Both the position numbers and the translations under genes were made by a program. Below are positions 60,201-64,000 of a stretch of 64,000 bases of DNA, one piece after another. Source of the stretch: Centrapalus pauciflorus (Eukaryota > Streptophyta > Magnoliopsida > Asterales > Asteraceae); contig JAANYP010004780.1 of NCBI GenBank assembly GCA_020465985.1, positions 1,170,135 through 1,234,134 on the forward strand, in the 5' to 3' direction. Every line of letters starts with the position of its first letter. The first letter of the stretch is position 1. The notes below the pieces were generated by a model. It saw nothing but the letters and a program-made list of their open reading frames with translations, ran no database searches and was not told the origin of the DNA.

Positions 60201-62313
60201 GAAGGAATTTATAAAATTCTAAAGAAATAAAAAAAAAAAAAAAAACTTAGATTGTAAGAATCTAAGTATGGGTGACAAAGATATACAAGTTTTTAAGTTT
60301 TTTGGTATGTGTAAGGTTTGACACACATACAAGTTTTTAAAAGTATTTAGTATATGTGAGGTTTAACACATATACAAGTTTGAAGTGTTTATATGTGTAA
60401 GATTTGACACACATACAAGTTTTATAACTTTTTAAGTATATGTGAGGTTTAACACATATACAAGTGTTTTAAAGTTTTAAGTATGTGTGAGGATTAACAC
60501 ACATACAAGTCTTATAAGTTTTTTTTCAAGTTTTAAGGTTTTAAGATTTATAAGCATTAAAGTTTTTAAAGACAACGCAAAACCAAGAAACATTTTATGT
60601 TGATTATTGTTACACCCACAAACCTACTACAAGTCAATGCTATTAAGAGGCCAGACAAGTGTACCGAAGGACCGAGCACTATTGAAGATTATGCAGACGG
60701 ACTTGCAGATCATTTTTAAGAAGGCAAAGAAATGTACCGAAGGACTGGGTATTTTTAAAGATCAGGAGAATTTGATGAGTTTTAATAGCAACCATAGTAG
60801 AAGAAATTGATATGGTAACAATATCAAATACGATACCACTTATACCAAAGGATGAAGATTCAATCAACACAAAGTTATATGCAAAGTACCACGAAGGACC
60901 AAGTGCTCTTGTCAAGCAGAAGGACAGACTTGTTGATCAAAACCAAACAGATTGTTGAAGGCAAAAGAAGTACTACAACGGAAGATTGAAGTTTGAAGAA
61001 CATGGAATTACTATTTTGTCATTAGGGGGGAATGTTGGAAATTAATGACAAAATGTAATTGTTTATATAGATATGTAATTATAGAATAGTATAAGGACCT
61101 AATTATCATTTAGTAAACTTGAAAGGTTGCGTCTCTTTGAAACAATGCAACCTTTCATGAAAGGGCACCACGAACCAACATGATGGTTCGGACGCACCCA
61201 TTCACTTAGTATATATAGGAACCATATGTAAACAATTCAAGTGTGTGTAAATTCAATAGATTGTAATGAGATTTTCAGTTTGATAACGATCCTGGAATGT
61301 TCAATAGACCTGTGAAAAATCCAATAGTATAAAGGCCCAGAAATATTTCCTAGGATGGCTTCTTCTCCGGATTCACACAAGCATATTCTTTTGTCACAAT
61401 CATCAGATTGGGTACTTGGAGGTCTAATTCTTGTTGTCGGCGGAATCTTTAGTTCGTTATGGAATGTTCTACAAGTAAGATCGAGCTCCTCAAAATCCCA
61501 GTAGATTGATCGATCTCATGAAACCATCGATCCACTAGTTTACTTGTCGATCAGCTATTAATACCTTCATTTACACATCCAGTCAGCAACAGCTAGAGAG
61601 TACCCGGATCAATTCACCGTTGTCTTTTTCTACTGCCTCTTTGGGACTATACAATGTATAGCACTATCTTTCGTCCTAGAGCGCAATCCAAGCGCCTGGT
61701 TGCTGCAACAACGAATTGGGATTGTTGCTGTTGTTTTCGGGGTAAGTTTATTGAGTAAACTAGTTGTTGCTACATATATATAACATCAACATTTCTGCGA
61801 AAATTCTTAAACTGGCCTTTGAGTGTAGTCTTTCACCCTTTTTACGTAGTCCTATGTTTATATATAGGCAGTCTTTTCCACTGTGTTTCGTAGCACTGCC
61901 GTGACTTGGTGTCTGCAGAAGAAAGGTCCAGTTTTTGTTGCCATGTTCTCGCCCCTCTCTATAGTAATCGCAAGCTCCATGGGTGTCGTGTTTCTTGGTG
62001 ATTCGCTTCATTTAGGAAGGTAAACAATTAATCAACTTTTTCATCACGAAATCAAAACATGAATGCTACCAAATATGATCCAATTAAGCCATTAATTTGA
62101 GCTAGCTTCTTGTTAATTGGATCTTGAATTCTCATAATACGCAGTGCCATTGGAGCTGTGATAGTTGCAGTGGGATTTTATACCGTGATGTGGGGGCAGG
62201 CCAAAGAGAAAAACAAGTTATCAGTAGTGACCGAGGGGAATTTGGACATTGCAGGATCATCAAACCATACCACTACTCCTCTCCTTTCAGACGGAAATGA
62301 ATCAAAATGTTAG
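57287..62313 (+). CDS. WAT1-related (EamA/nodulin MtN21) transporter, exon 4 split by an LTR element
   Basis: Exons: 57287-57495, 57612-57680, 57761-57877, 58258-58352 continued at 61332-61474, 61583-61741, 61868-62019 and 62145-62313. Without the insertion they join to 1,113 nt (370 residues), the usual WAT1-family length. Landmarks are PPFAAMFIVICLD, LLTYIGVGYGSPTMASAIGN, RMEKIDIRSSSSRAKLLGTI, FTLYKGPEIF and AVTWCLQKKGPVFVAMFSPL; ten membrane spans are expected. The family moves amino acids or auxin-related compounds across vacuolar or plasma membranes. The 2,974-bp element sits between the Tyr and Lys codons of FTLYKGP; reading into it gives a stop after about nine codons. No other lesion is seen. 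The start at 57287 is preferred; an in-frame ATG at 57263 would add eight residues. Confidence 0.88.
58353..58646 (+). repeat. 5' LTR of element C
   Basis: 294 bp. A TATATATAGG near 58531-58540 could be the core promoter. Confidence 0.92.
58647..58658 (+). other. Primer-binding site of element C
   Basis: TGGTATCAGAGC, directly next to the LTR, for initiator-Met tRNA. Confidence 0.92.
59816..59931 (+). other. Three tandem stem-loops sharing loop AACGTAACTY
   Basis: Hairpin 1 at 59816-59849 (11-12 bp stem AATTTTATTAT/ATAATAAAATT). Hairpin 2 at 59861-59886 (8 bp, TAAATTAT/ATAATTTA). Hairpin 3 at 59894-59931 (14 bp including one G-T, TTTTAAAATTTTAT/GTAAAATTTTAAAA). The loops are AACGTAACTT, AACGTAACTT and AACGTAACTC. 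Stem sequences differ almost completely while pairing is kept. Role unknown. Confidence 0.7.
60170..60267 (+). other. Two stem-loops sharing loop GTAAG
   Basis: 60170-60194 (stem AATTTAGATT/AATCTAAATT) and 60245-60267 (stem ACTTAGATT/AATCTAAGT), both with loop GTAAG. One stem position changes from T-A to C-G in a compensatory way. They are separated by a poly-A tract. Confidence 0.65.
60305..60506 (+). repeat. Five tandem hairpin units, period about 40-50 bp
   Basis: Units at 60305-60330, 60350-60375, 60391-60416, 60436-60461 and 60481-60506. Each has the form GTATGTGTG or GTATATGTG, an 8-10 nt purine-start loop (AGGTTTAA type), the complementary arm, then CAAG. Pairs alternate between A-T and G-C at the same stem position among units, keeping the fold. 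Confidence 0.75.
61024..61032 (+). other. Polypurine tract of element C
   Basis: AGGGGGGAA immediately before the 3' LTR. Confidence 0.9.
61033..61326 (+). repeat. 3' LTR of element C
   Basis: 294 bp, reads the same as the 5' LTR; followed by the GTATA duplication and the rest of WAT1 exon 4. Confidence 0.92.
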
Positions 62314-62529
62314 TTGGCTAACGTCTGCTTATGTGCAACACTGCCAGAAACCATGATCATGTATCTATTTTTTTTTTTCACCAATTTGGCTAATTAGTTA
62401 ACTTATAATAAGAGTAAATTACATGAATGGGTTTATAGCAACTTTTAAGTTTCGTTCCTAACTTTGGAAAATTACACTGGTAGTCCATATTTTAAAATTT
62501 TGTCACGTTTTCAGTCCGTAAGAAACTAA

Positions 62530-62834
62530 GGGGGCGTTTGGTTCGCGGATTTTTTTATCTAGGATTTGCATTTTGTCAAAGGATTTGCATTATGCAGCAT
62601 TTGTATTTGTCAGGATTTTATTAAAGAATTTGCGTTATCTTATAGAAAAAATTTGTTAATCTGAAAAATGCAAGGTATCTGAGATTTAAAATCCTAGGGG
62701 GGAGACTGGGATTTTAAATAACAAAGAATGGAAGGATTTTAGAAATTTTGGAATTTAAGTCCTTACTGAAATCTGCGAACCAAACACAGGATTTTAAATG
62801 CAAATCCCAGGAAATCTGCGAACCAAACGCCCCC
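62530..62834. mobile_element. Tourist-like (PIF/Harbinger) MITE
   Basis: Terminal inverted repeats GGGGGCGTTTGGTTCGC and its complement GCGAACCAAACGCCCCC, with the 3-bp target duplication TAA on both sides (62527-62529 and 62835-62837). 305 bp, non-coding, just downstream of the WAT1 stop; likely in or near its 3' UTR region. Confidence 0.88.
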
Positions 62835-62837
62835 TAA

Positions 62838-63685
62838 ATTTTTTAAGAATTCCAGTTTTGCCATTACGAATTAGTTTCAGCTATGGTTACTAATCAATTA
62901 ATTTAGTTTTTTATATTTAATTATTTGTATATTTATAATTGTTTAATTCATAAGTGATATTTTATTGGTTATTATAACAATTTAATTACAATTTATTTAT
63001 GTATTTTACCTATATATTAATAAGTTTTAGTATTATTATTATTATTACCTGTTAATTTAAATATATTTAAATTCTTATTTGATCCTATATTGCTTGTTTA
63101 CAATGGGTGCATTAAGAGCATTTTGCAAATGCTTAATAATATATTGTTAAATTATAAGATTTAAATTAATATTTATCATTTACTTAGGAAACTAAATAAA
63201 ATGATCAACCACCTTCCCATAAATCCATCTCATTTTCTCTCTCTTTCCCTTTCTCTTTCATGGCTAGCCTCTCTCCATCTCTCTTTCTCTCAACCAGTTT
63301 TCACAATACAACCACTACTACTACCGCCAAACCCAGCACCACCATCGCTATCCATCGTCGGTATGCAACTCTGCACCATACCTGTGCATCGATGTTGACG
63401 AGAATTTGCTTGCATTTGTTGATCATGGTTTTTGAGTATCAGATTTTTCACAAACAGTTCAATTCTACGATTCTGTATCATGCTTATGGCTAGTCAAAGG
63501 ATTCTAAGATTCTTTATTAATGTTGGTGGTTATTGCTTCCAAGAAATAGTTGGAGCATATGGTATTGGTTGTTTCAAACGTGATGCACAACAGCAATGCA
63601 TCACGACAATGATGAACACATTGAAGACGTTGATGAACACGTTTAAATTTCAGAGATGCATAACGAAATTAACACGTTTTAATGT
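62838..63685. other. AT-rich spacer, then CT-rich stretch; no certain gene
   Basis: 63230-63300 is a CTCTCTTTCTCT tract like a plant 5' leader, and short frames follow (for example from 63260). None has a recognisable domain. From 63585 GATGCATCACGA words begin. Confidence 0.35.
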
Positions 63686-63830
63686 CGAAATGCATCACGA
63701 TTTTGGTGATGCATAATGATGGAACAAAGAAGAGGATGAATATGACCGAAATGCATCACGATTTTGGTGATGCATAATGATGGAACAAAGACGAGGATGG
63801 ATATGGTCGAAATGCATCATGTTTGAATTG
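63686..63830 (+). repeat. 61-bp tandem repeat, GATGCATCA-rich
   Basis: Units start at 63686, 63747 and (partial) 63808, each opening CGAAATGCATCACGATTTTG. The word GATGCATCA also fills the type 2 foldback elements at 17671 and 35241, so this may be the interior of another member cut by the window edge. Confidence 0.75.
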
Positions 63831-64000
63831 AATTGGATGAAGATGCATCGTGTTTGAAGACGAATCCAATAAATTGGATGAAGATGCATCATGTTTGTTT
63901 AGATTCGGATAGAATATTTTCTGAATTCAAGCATTTTCCGATTTTGCCCTTCCGTGCGCGAGAAGTTATGCACCTGTGCACCCATTTTCAAGTTAATTAC

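Larger units (their letters stand above)
58353..61326 (+). mobile_element. Young non-autonomous LTR retroelement C in WAT1 exon 4
   Basis: LTRs 58353-58646 and 61033-61326, 294 bp each and identical as far as I can read; ends TGTTGG...CCAATA. The target duplication GTATA is at 58348-58352 and 61327-61331. The primer-binding site TGGTATCAGAGC abuts the 5' LTR and the purine tract AGGGGGGAA abuts the 3' LTR. The short LTR and ends suggest Ty1/Copia ancestry. The 2.4-kb interior has no gag or pol motif; its longest open frame (58646-59029) starts inside the LTR and resembles nothing I know. Instead it carries hairpin arrays (59750-60506) and a degenerate TACCGAAGGAC repeat (60660-60910). It must use another element's proteins. 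Confidence 0.93.

Noticed and set aside
60170..60506. CRISPR-like array of regularly spaced repeats
   Set aside because: Plant nuclear DNA, variable spacing, hairpin repeats without unique spacers, and inside an LTR element.
63260..63493. Small gene starting MASLSPSLFLSTSF
   Set aside because: Low-complexity Ser/Thr-rich start after a CT tract, no domain, no clear stop context or splice sites; left unannotated.

Overview
The window is nuclear DNA of a flowering plant, probably a eudicot and perhaps an asterid. The evidence is intron-rich genes of plant-only families (NHL membrane protein, LRR-III receptor kinase, WAT1/EamA transporter, secreted signalling peptide), AT-rich intergenic DNA, and many nested plant transposons: LTR elements primed by initiator-Met tRNA, hAT, Tourist, PIF/Harbinger, foldback MITEs and a LINE tail. 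I cannot name the species.

Layout. 1-2735: a 1.47-kb non-autonomous hAT element with a perfect 8-bp target duplication, then the upstream region of the first gene. 2736-7608 (+): a seven-exon NHL-repeat membrane protein, 500 codons. 7842-8081 (-): a CEP/PIP-like secreted peptide precursor. 8082-15180: gene-poor, with foldback MITEs and a LINE tail. 15258-15749 (+): a small plant-specific protein. 16577-20930: a cluster of foldback elements, each embedded in (TA)n microsatellites.

18740-46825 is an old tandem segmental duplication carrying an LRR-III receptor pseudokinase. Copy 1 has a full gene (30599-32663, -). Copy 2 is a truncated, frameshifted relic (45315-46825, -). Two LTR retroelements of one family landed in it in opposite orientations (22427-29133, - and 35626-41871, +). 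Both keep an intact gag with two zinc knuckles and have no pol (TR-GAG type). Copy 2 preserves the empty target site of the first element.

47233-50288 (-): a ubiquitin-conjugating E2 gene of the UBC4/5/6 (UBE2H-like) type, with normal exon structure but a one-base deletion and a lost splice acceptor. 51150-53298: a G-rich repeat and a decayed PIF/Harbinger ORF1. 54908-55356: a long foldback element. 57287-62313 (+): a WAT1-related transporter whose fourth exon is split by a very young 2,974-bp LTR element with apparently identical 294-bp LTRs and a perfect GTATA target duplication. 62530-62834: a Tourist MITE. The tail holds a GATGCATCA-rich 61-bp tandem repeat.

The most unusual signal is inside the young LTR element. 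It has no recognisable gag-pol, but between about 59750 and 60510 it carries at least ten stem-loops in three families. In each family the loop is conserved while the stems differ between copies and remain complementary. This looks like repeated, structure-preserving RNA or DNA hairpins rather than protein coding. All alignments were made by eye and no database was searched.
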